From contig DHJO01000041.1 in NCBI GenBank assembly GCA_002404375.1, positions 1,294-8,889 of the forward strand: a DNA stretch of 7,596 nt, in the 5' to 3' direction. How positions within the stretch are numbered: position 1 is the stretch's first letter; each line of letters starts with the position of its first letter. The stretch is from Gemmatimonadales bacterium UBA4718 (lineage in GTDB: Bacteria > Gemmatimonadota > Gemmatimonadetes > Gemmatimonadales > Gemmatimonadaceae). Under the pieces are notes generated by a model that saw only the letters and a list, made by a program, of their open reading frames with translations, had not been told where the DNA came from and searched no databases. The position numbers and the translations under genes are program-made. Positions 1-7,180 of the stretch are shown here, piece by piece.

Positions 1-2621
1 AGCGGATTCTTGATCTCGTGCGCGACCTGTCGCGCCATCTCCCCCCAGGCCAGCACGCGCTCCGCACGCGCCACCTCGATTCTGCTGAGCTCGAGATCCC
101 TCGCCAGCCGCTTCGCGGCGATGCCGCTCAGCCATAGCGCGGCAAGCGCACCGGCGGCCGTCGCAAAGAGCACCAGCATTCCGAGGTCGCGGCGGCGTCT
201 ATCAAGAACGAGATCGTCGCTGCGCGCTGGCGCCGCGAGCACATAACGCTCCTGGCCGGGCCCGAGCGCGGCACTATATCCAAACAGCACCTTGGCCGGT
301 CCGAGCCTTTCCTCTGATGCAGCCGTCAGCTCTCCCGCGCTCGCGAGCCGAAGCTGCACCACCGGTGGAAGGGGACGCCCTGCCGGCGCGAGAGCATCCA
401 GAAGGCTGTCGCTGCTCCGAGTCAGAAATCCGTTGGAATAAAGAAATAGCGGCGTCTCGAACCGGCGCGCCGCAGCTGGCAGCTGGTCGTATTCGTTGGC
501 CACGGCCACCGCACGTAATGTCTCTTGCACCAGGACCTCTTTCGTCTGCAGGTCGTCGCCGCGTAATCGCTCATACGACCAAACCGCAAACGCTACCGCG
601 GGAACCACGAAAAAGGCGAAGAGGGCAAGCGTGAGTCGCGCGTGGTAAGTGTAGATCCAGCGCCCCGCACGCACACGGAGCCACCGTTCGAAGCCTTTCT
701 CAGGCAGAGCGCCAAGCAGCCAGATGAATCCAGCTACGAAAAGATCGAGAAGAAGTACCAGCACTCCTCGCTCCGCTCGCGCCCACACCGATCGGAGGTC
801 GATCTCGATGTGAGCCCGCTTCGTACCCGCAGATGTGGAGATGAGCCGATCTCCGTGCAGTTCGTCACCCATACGATGCCAGTGAACTCTTGCCGTATCG
901 GCCGCAACCCCGGGAGAGATGTCCGTAAGCGCCACAACATACGGAGGATCACCGCCCGATTGGGACGTCATTCCCAGAAGTGCGGCGTAAGGATTGGCAC
1001 CAAGCAGCCTGGTGCGCGGAAAAACGAGAACCGAGGTTACTCCGCCCGACGGATGCTTGACCGCCGAAAGGATCTGGACCCCGGTCGGGCCGAGTATGCT
1101 CCGTGTCACCGTCTGGCCGGTTGCGATTGCCTCGCGAACGGTCTTCAGTATCACCTCGGAATCGGCCTGCGCATCAGTGACCGCGAATTCCGCGATCTGT
1201 TTTGCGCTATCGTCCCAGGCCCCGAGTGTCGCGGGATACTCCGCGGCCGCGAGATCGGATGACGCATACGCCTGAAGCAGCGCCGCGCGACTCCTCGGTG
1301 GCGCGGATTGCGGCAGATCCGTCGCAAACCGCCGGGTAAGGAGCACGACATAGTCGTCCACGTGACCGAGCGCGGCGACGTCTTCCTCGGCGAGCTGCAT
1401 GCGCTGGCGCAGCGTCGTCGACCACAACGCGTCCAGAGCGACGATCGCGGATATCGAGGCGATGATTACGCCGGCGCGGAACGAAACACCGCCAGGCATC
1501 CCGAACGCCATGCGCAGGAACCAGTACGTTGCAACGAGGACGGCGAAAAGAAAGACAAAGAGCGGAATCTCCCAGGAAAGCCAGAGCCCCGGTGTCGACC
1601 CCCAGGGTGGCTGGCCGATGCCGCGAACGATGTTGGAGGCGAATGGAATTCCGATACCGAGTGTGACGACAGCTCCGATAGCGGCGTAGAGGCGCGGCCA
1701 GTGTGCGTTGGGATGTGCGCGGATCACCGCGTACACGCCCAACAGCACGAGCGCCGAGCTGATGCAAAGGGCTGCTGCGTTTGCGGTCAGCGGACCGGCG
1801 AGCTTCGAGAAGTAGTAAGCGGGATCGAATACCCGCGACGTGTTCGAGAACGAGTTCCAGGGCACGAGCGCAGTTACGCCGAGGGCGACGACGATTGCGA
1901 AGAGACGCTCGGACAGTGAGCGGCGACCGCGCCACGCGTAAACCAGAAATGCGAGAACGAAGATTACGAGTGCGATCGTCCCCCTGGCGCGCAGCATCGA
2001 TGCGCTGCGGAATCGCACCTCACCGGGCTCCGCCAGGCGCGGAAGCGCGCGAAGAATCGGCTGCCCGCGATACGCGAGCACCACCGGACCTCCTCGCGCA
2101 TCCTCTGGTGGGGCGAATTCGTATGACGCGACGCCCTGCAGCGGAGCGACTCTGGAGTCGAGCGACTCCGTAAGCCCGTCGGCAGGGGGTACCGCGTGAA
2201 GAACGAGCGACGCAACCGCGCGCCGGTCGCCGCGAATCTTCACGACGTTGAGCGTGGTGTAGAACGGACTGAACGTCGCGCTGACCGGATTCACCACGGA
2301 ATCGGGATCGATCCTGGTCTTTCCCGCCCAAGCCAGCGGGCGGTTGCGGTCGTAGACGACTACCGATTCGCCATCCCGCTGTGGAGCTCGGCTGTCGAGA
2401 AAAGAAAAGGCGGCCGGTGCATCCGCGGGGGCATCGAGCGCTCCGCTCGATCGATCGTTCAGACGCTGGAGCGCCTCTGATAGTGACCGCTCGAGCGCCC
2501 GAACCGCGCCTTCCGCAGGCTTTGAGGGCTCACTCTCATTCCCGGCCGGGCTGCCCGCGGTTCGCGGAATTGCTGGAGTTCTGACCCAAATCGCGACGAG
2601 AAAGAGGGGGATTGCAGACAA
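1..2621 (-). CDS. Large multi-pass sensor histidine kinase, C-terminus cut by window edge
   Basis: Membrane sensor kinase that should autophosphorylate on His and pass the phosphate to a response regulator not in view. The minus frame is open without a stop from 2621 to the edge (873 codons). The H-box GEMARQVAHEIKNP is at residues 860-873, counting TTG 2621 as 1, with phospho-acceptor His868 at 18-20. It resembles NtrY-type H-boxes; the catalytic ATPase domain lies off the window. Predicted membrane segments are at about 3-14, 215-230, 239-253, 274-299, 311-330, 346-370, 383-399, 619-639, 662-681 and 814-833. Basic residues (for example WRGRR after segment 2) give a consistent topology, placing residues 15-214, 400-618 and 682-813 outside the cytoplasm. 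I recognise no named sensor domain in them. Only about 25 residues separate the last segment from the H-box, too few for HAMP. The start is uncertain: TTG 2621 is the first usual start codon but lacks a Shine-Dalgarno, and the frame is open further upstream, with basic residues just before the first hydrophobic segment. Confidence 0.9.
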   Translation of the reverse strand, partial: MSAIPLFLVAIWVRTPAIPRTAGSPAGNESEPSKPAEGAVRALERSLSEALQRLNDRSSGALDAPADAPAAFSFLDSRAPQRDGESVVVYDRNRPLAWAGKTRIDPDSVVNPVSATFSPFYTTLNVVKIRGDRRAVASLVLHAVPPADGLTESLDSRVAPLQGVASYEFAPPEDARGGPVVLAYRGQPILRALPRLAEPGEVRFRSASMLRARGTIALVIFVLAFLVYAWRGRRSLSERLFAIVVALGVTALVPWNSFSNTSRVFDPAYYFSKLAGPLTANAAALCISSALVLLGVYAVIRAHPNAHWPRLYAAIGAVVTLGIGIPFASNIVRGIGQPPWGSTPGLWLSWEIPLFVFLFAVLVATYWFLRMAFGMPGGVSFRAGVIIASISAIVALDALWSTTLRQRMQLAEEDVAALGHVDDYVVLLTRRFATDLPQSAPPRSRAALLQAYASSDLAAAEYPATLGAWDDSAKQIAEFAVTDAQADSEVILKTVREAIATGQTVTRSILGPTGVQILSAVKHPSGGVTSVLVFPRTRLLGANPYAALLGMTSQSGGDPPYVVALTDISPGVAADTARVHWHRMGDELHGDRLISTSAGTKRAHIEIDLRSVWARAERGVLVLLLDLFVAGFIWLLGALPEKGFERWLRVRAGRWIYTYHARLTLALFAFFVVPAVAFAVWSYERLRGDDLQTKEVLVQETLRAVAVANEYDQLPAAARRFETPLFLYSNGFLTRSSDSLLDALAPAGRPLPPVVQLRLASAGELTAASEERLGPAKVLFGYSAALGPGQERYVLAAPARSDDLVLDRRRRDLGMLVLFATAAGALAALWLSGIAAKRLARDLELSRIEVARAERVLAWGEMARQVAHEIKNP

Positions 2622-2682
2622 CGTAAGGATTGCGCGTCGTCGGAGGCTCCCGCTTCTTACATTCTGACTACTGACTGACGCG
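2622..2682. promoter_or_regulatory. Divergent intergenic gap between kinase and creatininase genes
   Basis: This gap must carry the start signals for two divergent genes, unless the promoters lie inside the coding regions. No convincing -35/-10 pair is visible on either strand. It holds a short direct repeat, CTGACTA followed at once by CTGACTG (2664-2677). On the minus strand an ATG at 2662-2660 is followed directly by TAA, so it starts nothing. The gap may be smaller than drawn if the kinase starts upstream of 2621. Confidence 0.3.
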
Positions 2683-3429
2683 ATGACTCTTCCCTCCCCC
2701 CTTCCAGTTTCCGGCCCTTTGCGGGTCAAAGAGCTCAACCCGGCTCAGGTCACTGCCGTGCTCGGCAACGATCCGCGCCTCATCATACCCATCGGCACGT
2801 GCGAACAGCACGGACCTCATCTCCCGCTCGGCTGCGACACCATCATCGTGGAGCACATGGCCGATGATCTGTCAGCGGAATATGGCGTGTTGCGGGCGCC
2901 GACGGTGGAGTATGGCGTAAACGTGGATACGGAGCGGGGGTTTACCGGAAACGCGTCACTGAGAAAAAAGACGCTGCATCGAATGCTCAATGACCTCATT
3001 GATTCATGGGAAGCAACGGGCGTCCGTGAGTTCATCCTGCTGACCGCGCACGGGCACGATCCGCATCAGGAGGCGCTTGCCACCGTTATCACGACCGCGG
3101 CGCGCGTAAGGGTCGTGGACATTTTCGGAGTCAACCTCTCCGACCTTCTGGAAGGACAGAGGGAAGCGATGCACGGAGACGAAGTAGATACGTCGATCAT
3201 GCTTTTTCTGGAACCCGATCTCGTGAACCTCGATCTGGCGCAGGACTACATGATGTCGCGCGAGCAGCTGAGACGTTACAGACGCGGGTGGCTCACCGTC
3301 CCGAGCGGCAGCGCCGGCTCCATCGGGCGCCCCTCGCTCGCCGACCCGGAAAAGGGGAAGCGTCTGTACGAGCGCATCTTCGCCAAGATCAGCGACCGGA
3401 TTTTCCTGGCTCCGGCCCCAGCGGAGTAG
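2683..3429 (+). CDS. Creatininase-family metal-dependent amidohydrolase
   Basis: Cytoplasmic protein of 248 residues, normal for the creatininase family (PF02633), whose members hydrolyse cyclic amides or related C-N bonds with two divalent metals. Known members include creatininase, archaeal ArfB and mycofactocin peptidase MftE; the substrate here cannot be read. The first metal-site motif is clear: PIGTCEQHGPHLPLGCDT, with Glu41, His43 and Asp52. The second motif is TAHGHDPHQEAL around His123, where many members read NGHGGN or NGHYEN. The third is HGDEVDTSIML with Glu167, the usual glutamate near the active site. There is no signal peptide. ATG 2683 has no clear Shine-Dalgarno; the Pro-rich first 12 residues are not part of the fold, so in-frame TTG 2719 is an alternative start. 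It is divergent from the kinase and 151 bp before the exporter operon, so it is probably its own unit. Its role beside an exporter is unknown. Confidence 0.88.
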   Translation: MTLPSPLPVSGPLRVKELNPAQVTAVLGNDPRLIIPIGTCEQHGPHLPLGCDTIIVEHMADDLSAEYGVLRAPTVEYGVNVDTERGFTGNASLRKKTLHRMLNDLIDSWEATGVREFILLTAHGHDPHQEALATVITTAARVRVVDIFGVNLSDLLEGQREAMHGDEVDTSIMLFLEPDLVNLDLAQDYMMSREQLRRYRRGWLTVPSGSAGSIGRPSLADPEKGKRLYERIFAKISDRIFLAPAPAE

Positions 3430-3468
3430 CGCCGGACGATCCCAATCACCCTGGAACGTGTGCATTTG

Positions 3469-3502
3469 AGATCGGTTAACGCTTCCTTAATTCGATCTTA
3501 AG
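3469..3502. repeat. Overlapping imperfect inverted repeats, possible operator
   Basis: AGATCG (3469-3474) pairs with CGATCT (3493-3498). Inside it TTAA (3476-3479) pairs with TTAA (3487-3490), leaving a small G/TT internal mismatch and a 7-base loop, CGCTTCC. A second repeat overlaps it: CTTAA (3486-3490), seven bases, TTAAG (3498-3502). The element ends about 35 bases upstream of the candidate -10 box, where an activator or other regulator could bind. It is not a typical intrinsic terminator because the stem is AT-rich and no T-run follows. Function is inferred from position and symmetry only. Confidence 0.35.
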
Positions 3503-3513
3503 CAAACTCGATA

Positions 3514-3542
3514 TTTTCGGCCCTGAAACTCTGTTGTATAGT
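3514..3542 (+). promoter_or_regulatory. Candidate sigma-70-like promoter of the exporter operon
   Basis: TATAGT at 3537-3542 is a good -10 match and lies 38 bases before the TolC-like start, in the least GC-rich stretch of the window. At a 17-base spacing the -35 position reads TTTTCG (3514-3519), a weak match, so the promoter may need an activator. The spacing of the four downstream genes suggests this is the main operon promoter. Confidence 0.35.
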
Positions 3543-3580
3543 TGGCCGTACTCTTCAGAAACCACATCTCTTAGACAATT

Positions 3581-5062
3581 ATGCGACACTTGCTCCTTTT
3601 GGGTCTGGTTGCCGTCACCACGCAGGCATCCGCCCAACTCGTTCCTCGTGACTCGGCGCCTCCGACGACGCTGACGATCGACCAGGCGATCGACCTCGCC
3701 CAGCGGAATAACCCCGAGCTGCAGCAAACACTCAACAACCGGATCGGCGCGCGGGCAGCCGTGCGCAGCGCATACGGCGCGCTCTTGCCAAGCGCTGATG
3801 CATCTCTAAACGCGCAAAGGCAGCAAGGTGGACAACAGATCTTGAGCGGCACCAGTCTTGGAGCCAGCTCAGATGTCAACCAATCCAGCTACCAGATCGG
3901 ATTCAGCTACAGAATCAACAGCGCGACTCTGATCACTCCCAGCCTTCAGCGCGCCAACCGCAATGCAGTCGAAGCGGATATAACCGGCGCAACGGAGAGT
4001 CTGCGCAGCAACGTGTCGCAGCAGTATCTGTTGACGCTCCAGACCGAGGCGGGCGCGGATCTTCAGGACTCGCTTGTGGTGGCGTCGCAGCAGGAGCTGA
4101 TCCTGGCGCAGGCGAGAGAAATCGTGGGCTCGGGAACTCAGCTCGACGTTTCGCGCGCTGATGTCGCGTTGGGATTGCAAAAGGTCCAGGCCCTCAAGGC
4201 GAGAAACCAGGTTGAAATCGAGAAGTTGAGACTGTTTCAGCTCATGGGTATCAGCCAGCCCGCGAACGTCAAGCTCGTGAGTCAATTTCCGGTAACTCCG
4301 CTCAACCTCGACCTTCAGCAGCTGATCGAGTCCGCCCGCGATCAGAATCCGGGCGTGGTCGCGTTGCGCTCGCGCGAGCGCGTCGCCGATTTGAACGTTC
4401 GCCGCGAGAAGGGCGAATACTCGCCTACTCTCTCATTGTTGACGGGAATCGGCGGTTACACATACGGTTACGTGAATTCGAGTTTCCCCGTGCAGCAGGC
4501 GCAGGCGCAGCTCGAGGCCGCCCGTGCCGACTGCATCCGCACTGAAGAAGTTCGCGCCGCGCTCAACCTTTCCAATCAACTGGCTGCGTGCAACGCGATG
4601 GCGTTCACTGACGCGCAGGCGCAGGCCATTCGCAGCACCAATTCGAAGTTCCCGTTCAGCTTTACCAAGTCTCCGCGCTTCCTCAGCGCGACATTATCAT
4701 TGCCACTCTTCGACGGCTTCGCGCGCGAGCAGCGCGTGCAGGAAGCGATGGCGAACCGCTCGGATGCGCGGTATAGCGTCAGATCGAAAGAGCTGGCGCT
4801 GACCGCGGACGTCACTGCCGCATACCTGATTGTGACCACCGCGGAAAAGACGGTGGCGCTGCAGGAGCAGAACGCCGCCAAAGCGAGGCAGGAGCTGAAG
4901 CTGGTGCAGGACCGCTACAAGATCGGGGCGACGACATTCGTCGACCTGGCCGAGGCGCGCGCGACTTACGAGCGCGCCGAGAGCGATAGAATCAATTCAG
5001 TTTACGACTATCACAAGGCCTTCGCCGTTCTGGAGAGCGCCGTTGGTCATCCCCTTCGTTAA
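3581..5062 (+). CDS. TolC-family outer-membrane efflux channel
   Basis: Outer-membrane factor expected to form a trimeric beta-barrel and periplasmic alpha-tunnel, giving the exporter its exit through the outer membrane. The first 18 residues are a signal peptide (LLLLGLVAV core, cleavage predicted after ASA, before Gln19). Two OEP repeats follow, each opening with the family pattern of a helix, an NP motif and a strand: AIDLAQRNNPEL near residue 40 and LIESARDQNPGV in the second half. The second half ends with the typical RYKIGATTFVDLAEARATY stretch. The length of 493 is slightly above the usual size because of an insertion at about residues 302-362, between two predicted barrel strands, holding Cys318 and Cys337. 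No lipobox Cys follows the signal peptide. It is the first gene of the operon, 12 bases before the adaptor gene. There is no clear Shine-Dalgarno before ATG 3581. Confidence 0.93.
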   Translation: MRHLLLLGLVAVTTQASAQLVPRDSAPPTTLTIDQAIDLAQRNNPELQQTLNNRIGARAAVRSAYGALLPSADASLNAQRQQGGQQILSGTSLGASSDVNQSSYQIGFSYRINSATLITPSLQRANRNAVEADITGATESLRSNVSQQYLLTLQTEAGADLQDSLVVASQQELILAQAREIVGSGTQLDVSRADVALGLQKVQALKARNQVEIEKLRLFQLMGISQPANVKLVSQFPVTPLNLDLQQLIESARDQNPGVVALRSRERVADLNVRREKGEYSPTLSLLTGIGGYTYGYVNSSFPVQQAQAQLEAARADCIRTEEVRAALNLSNQLAACNAMAFTDAQAQAIRSTNSKFPFSFTKSPRFLSATLSLPLFDGFAREQRVQEAMANRSDARYSVRSKELALTADVTAAYLIVTTAEKTVALQEQNAAKARQELKLVQDRYKIGATTFVDLAEARATYERAESDRINSVYDYHKAFAVLESAVGHPLR

Positions 5063-5074
5063 TCGGATTCACAA

Positions 5075-6364
5075 ATGAAGAAACGCACCAAATGGTCGGT
5101 TGTCGGCGTGATCGGTCTAGCGATCGTCGTCATCGGCGTCACCAGCGCGATGAAGGGCCGGAACAAGGCCACCGAAGTCCGCATGGAGAAGGTGCAGAGG
5201 CGCGATCTCGTCGCTTCCGTGACCGCAAGCGGACAGGTTCAGCCGCACACCAGAGTCAACATCAGCGCCGACATCAGCGGGCGCATCGTTCGTCTGGCGG
5301 TCAAGGATGGCCAGATGGTGACCAAAGGTCAGTTTCTTCTGGAGATCGATCCGTCGCAGTACCGTGCCAACGTCGAGAGAGCGTCGGCCGCCGTCGCTTC
5401 CGCCAAGTCGCAGTCTGCGCAGGCAAAGCCGGCGCTCGCCCAGGCTCAGCGTAATTTCGACCGCCTGATGGCGCTCAAGAAAGCGAATCCGACGCTTGTA
5501 TCCGACGAGCAGATCGAGCAGCTCCGGACGCAGGTGGAAGTGGCGCAGGCCCAGCTCGAATCAGCGAACCACTCGATTGATCAGGCGACGGCGTCTCTCC
5601 GTGACGCCCAGTCCAGTCTAAGCAAGACTACGATCCTCGCTCCGATGAGCGGACGCGTCACCCGGCTGAGCGTCGAAGAAGGTGAGACCGCGATCCAGGG
5701 AACCTTCAACAAGGACGCGGCGCAGATGCTGACGATCAGCGACATGAGCGTGCTGGAGACCAAGGTGAAGGTCGACGAGACCGACGTGTCGCGAATCAAG
5801 ATCGGCGACTCCACGGTGATCCAGCTCGACGCGCTCCCCGACACGACCTTCATCGGCCGGGTGTCGGAGATCTCGAACAGCTCGGTGAAGGCTGCGAGCA
5901 CTGGGGGCACCGGCGGCTCCGCCGACCAGGCCATCGACTACGAGGTGACCGTCCAGCTTCTCAACGCTCCCGCCGAAACGCGTCCCGATTTCTCGTCAAC
6001 CGCGAAGATCATCACCTCGACCAGAAACAACGTCCTGTCGATTCCGATCATCGCGCTGACCGTCCGCGAGGACAGCGTCAAGCCCGATACCGCTCTCACG
6101 CTTGCCAAGAAAGCGCCCGCGAAGCAGGTCGGAAAGCGGGACGTCGAGGGTGTGTTCGTGGTCGGCGCGAACAACAAAGTCACGTTCCGCCCCGTAAAGG
6201 TTGGTATCGCGGGTGAGAAGTACTTCGAGGTCCTGACAGGTCTGAAGGAGGGCGAGAACATCGTCGGCGGCACCTATCAGGCAATCCGCGAGCTCAAGGA
6301 CGGCGCAACGGTGCGCGCACAGAAGGAACAACCGAAAAAGCCCGGCGAGCCGGCGAAGACCTAA
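5075..6364 (+). CDS. MacA-like periplasmic adaptor (membrane fusion protein)
   Basis: Adaptor that bridges the inner-membrane ABC permease and the TolC channel. It has a short basic N-terminus and one membrane anchor (about residues 8-25), not a lipoprotein signal. The first lipoyl half-motif lies around residues 53-92, including [20 protein letters not shown] long Ala/Gln-rich alpha-helical hairpin follows at about 96-185, which should contact the TolC tunnel tip. The second lipoyl half ([16 protein letters not shown]) lies at about 190-210. The beta-barrel and membrane-proximal domains make up the rest, and [20 protein letters not shown] matches the MacA style. The Gly/Ser-rich stretch [12 protein letters not shown] looks like a flexible loop in the beta-barrel. 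The C-terminal tail is rich in Lys and Pro. The length of 429 is slightly above typical MacA. Its stop codon shares one base with the ATPase start (TAATG), so translation is probably coupled. Confidence 0.92.
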   Translation: MKKRTKWSVVGVIGLAIVVIGVTSAMKGRNKATEVRMEKVQRRDLVASVTASGQVQPHTRVNISADISGRIVRLAVKDGQMVTKGQFLLEIDPSQYRANVERASAAVASAKSQSAQAKPALAQAQRNFDRLMALKKANPTLVSDEQIEQLRTQVEVAQAQLESANHSIDQATASLRDAQSSLSKTTILAPMSGRVTRLSVEEGETAIQGTFNKDAAQMLTISDMSVLETKVKVDETDVSRIKIGDSTVIQLDALPDTTFIGRVSEISNSSVKAASTGGTGGSADQAIDYEVTVQLLNAPAETRPDFSSTAKIITSTRNNVLSIPIIALTVREDSVKPDTALTLAKKAPAKQVGKRDVEGVFVVGANNKVTFRPVKVGIAGEKYFEVLTGLKEGENIVGGTYQAIRELKDGATVRAQKEQPKKPGEPAKT

Positions 6365-7179
6365 TGCAGACAACCGACGAAATTCCGCTCAGCACCACCG
6401 CTGAGCGGCAGGCAGTTACGACGGAGGACGCCGCGCCGGAGAAGGATTGGGTCATCGTCACGCGCGGGCTGAAGCGTGACTACGACATCGGTGGCGAGGT
6501 CGTGCACGCGCTGCGCGGGGTGGACATCGCGATCCGCCGGAACGAATACGTCGCGATTATGGGACCGTCAGGATCGGGAAAGTCGACCCTGATGAACCTG
6601 ATCGGGTGCCTCGATACGCCGAGCGCCGGCGAGTACTGGCTCAGCGGCGCTCTGGTTTCCGACAAGGATGAAGACGAGCTCGCGCGGGTGAGAAATCGCG
6701 AGATCGGCTTCGTGTTCCAGACGTTCAATCTCCTTCCTCGCGCTACGGCACTTCATAACGTGGAGCTGCCGCTCGTTTACGCTGGTGTCGGCTCCGAAGA
6801 GCGTAGAAGGCGCGCAATCGAAGCGCTCGAGCGAGTGCAGCTCGGAGACCGAATTCAGCACAGACCGAACGAGCTTTCGGGCGGCCAGCGCCAACGCGTC
6901 GCAATCGCGCGCGCGCTGGTGAATCAACCCTCGATTCTTCTTGCCGACGAGCCCACGGGCAACCTGGACTCCACGACATCAGAAGAAATCATGCGCGTGT
7001 TCGAGGGCCTGGCCGAACAGGGCCAGACCGTCATCATGGTGACGCACGAGTCAGACATCGCGGCCCACGCGCGACGCGTGATCGTCCTGCGCGACGGAAC
7101 GGTCGCAAGCGACGACAAGCGCGCATCTTTCATCAAAGCAGCCGGAATCGCCCCGCCAGACCTGACCAGGAAGGGCTGA
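6364..7179 (+). CDS. ABC transporter ATPase of the MacB/LolD type
   Basis: Nucleotide-binding subunit that powers the exporter from the cytoplasmic face. All motifs are intact: Walker [10 protein letters not shown] (residues 67-75), Q-loop at Gln119 in [26 protein letters not shown] context, signature [15 protein letters not shown] (171-185), Walker B ILLADEP with D-loop NLD (191-202), and switch His228 in VTHES. The Q-loop region and overall form are those of the MacB/LolD/FtsE group of mechanotransmission transporters. A polar extension of about 28 residues precedes the fold. The domain stops after the ATPase at 271 residues, so it is a stand-alone subunit and not the fused MacB of E. coli. 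Its ATG overlaps the adaptor stop by one base, and the permease follows after one base, so all three are likely translated together. Confidence 0.95.
   Translation: MQTTDEIPLSTTAERQAVTTEDAAPEKDWVIVTRGLKRDYDIGGEVVHALRGVDIAIRRNEYVAIMGPSGSGKSTLMNLIGCLDTPSAGEYWLSGALVSDKDEDELARVRNREIGFVFQTFNLLPRATALHNVELPLVYAGVGSEERRRRAIEALERVQLGDRIQHRPNELSGGQRQRVAIARALVNQPSILLADEPTGNLDSTTSEEIMRVFEGLAEQGQTVIMVTHESDIAAHARRVIVLRDGTVASDDKRASFIKAAGIAPPDLTRKG
7168..7175 (+). promoter_or_regulatory. Shine-Dalgarno site that sets the permease start
   Basis: AGGAAGGG lies inside the end of the ATPase gene, five bases before CTG 7181. It is the strongest Shine-Dalgarno-like sequence I found before any gene here. It supports CTG as the permease start, because no ATG, GTG or TTG exists in that frame between the upstream stop (TGA 7163-7165) and GTG 7226. 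Confidence 0.6.
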
Positions 7180-7180
7180 C

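Noticed and set aside
642..1262. Plus-strand open frame of 206 codons
   Set aside because: It lies wholly opposite the kinase frame. Its product is Arg/His/Cys-rich with no recognisable domain, as expected of an antisense shadow in GC-rich DNA.
1308..1919. Plus-strand open frame of 203 codons
   Set aside because: Antisense to the membrane-bundle part of the kinase; charged, low-complexity product without a domain.
1207..1935. Minus-strand open frame of 242 codons
   Set aside because: Same strand as the kinase but a different frame. The product is very Arg-rich and featureless, while the kinase frame gives clear membrane segments over the same bases.
3004..3465. Minus-strand open frame of 153 codons
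   Set aside because: Antisense to the creatininase-family gene, which has clear active-site motifs; no domain in the antisense product.
3484..3502. Intrinsic terminator after the creatininase gene
   Set aside because: The inverted repeat has an AT-rich stem and is not followed by a T-run, so it fits an operator better than a terminator.
3869..4285. Minus-strand open frame of 138 codons
   Set aside because: Antisense to the helical region of the TolC homologue; Leu/Arg-rich composition is what the complement of such helices produces.
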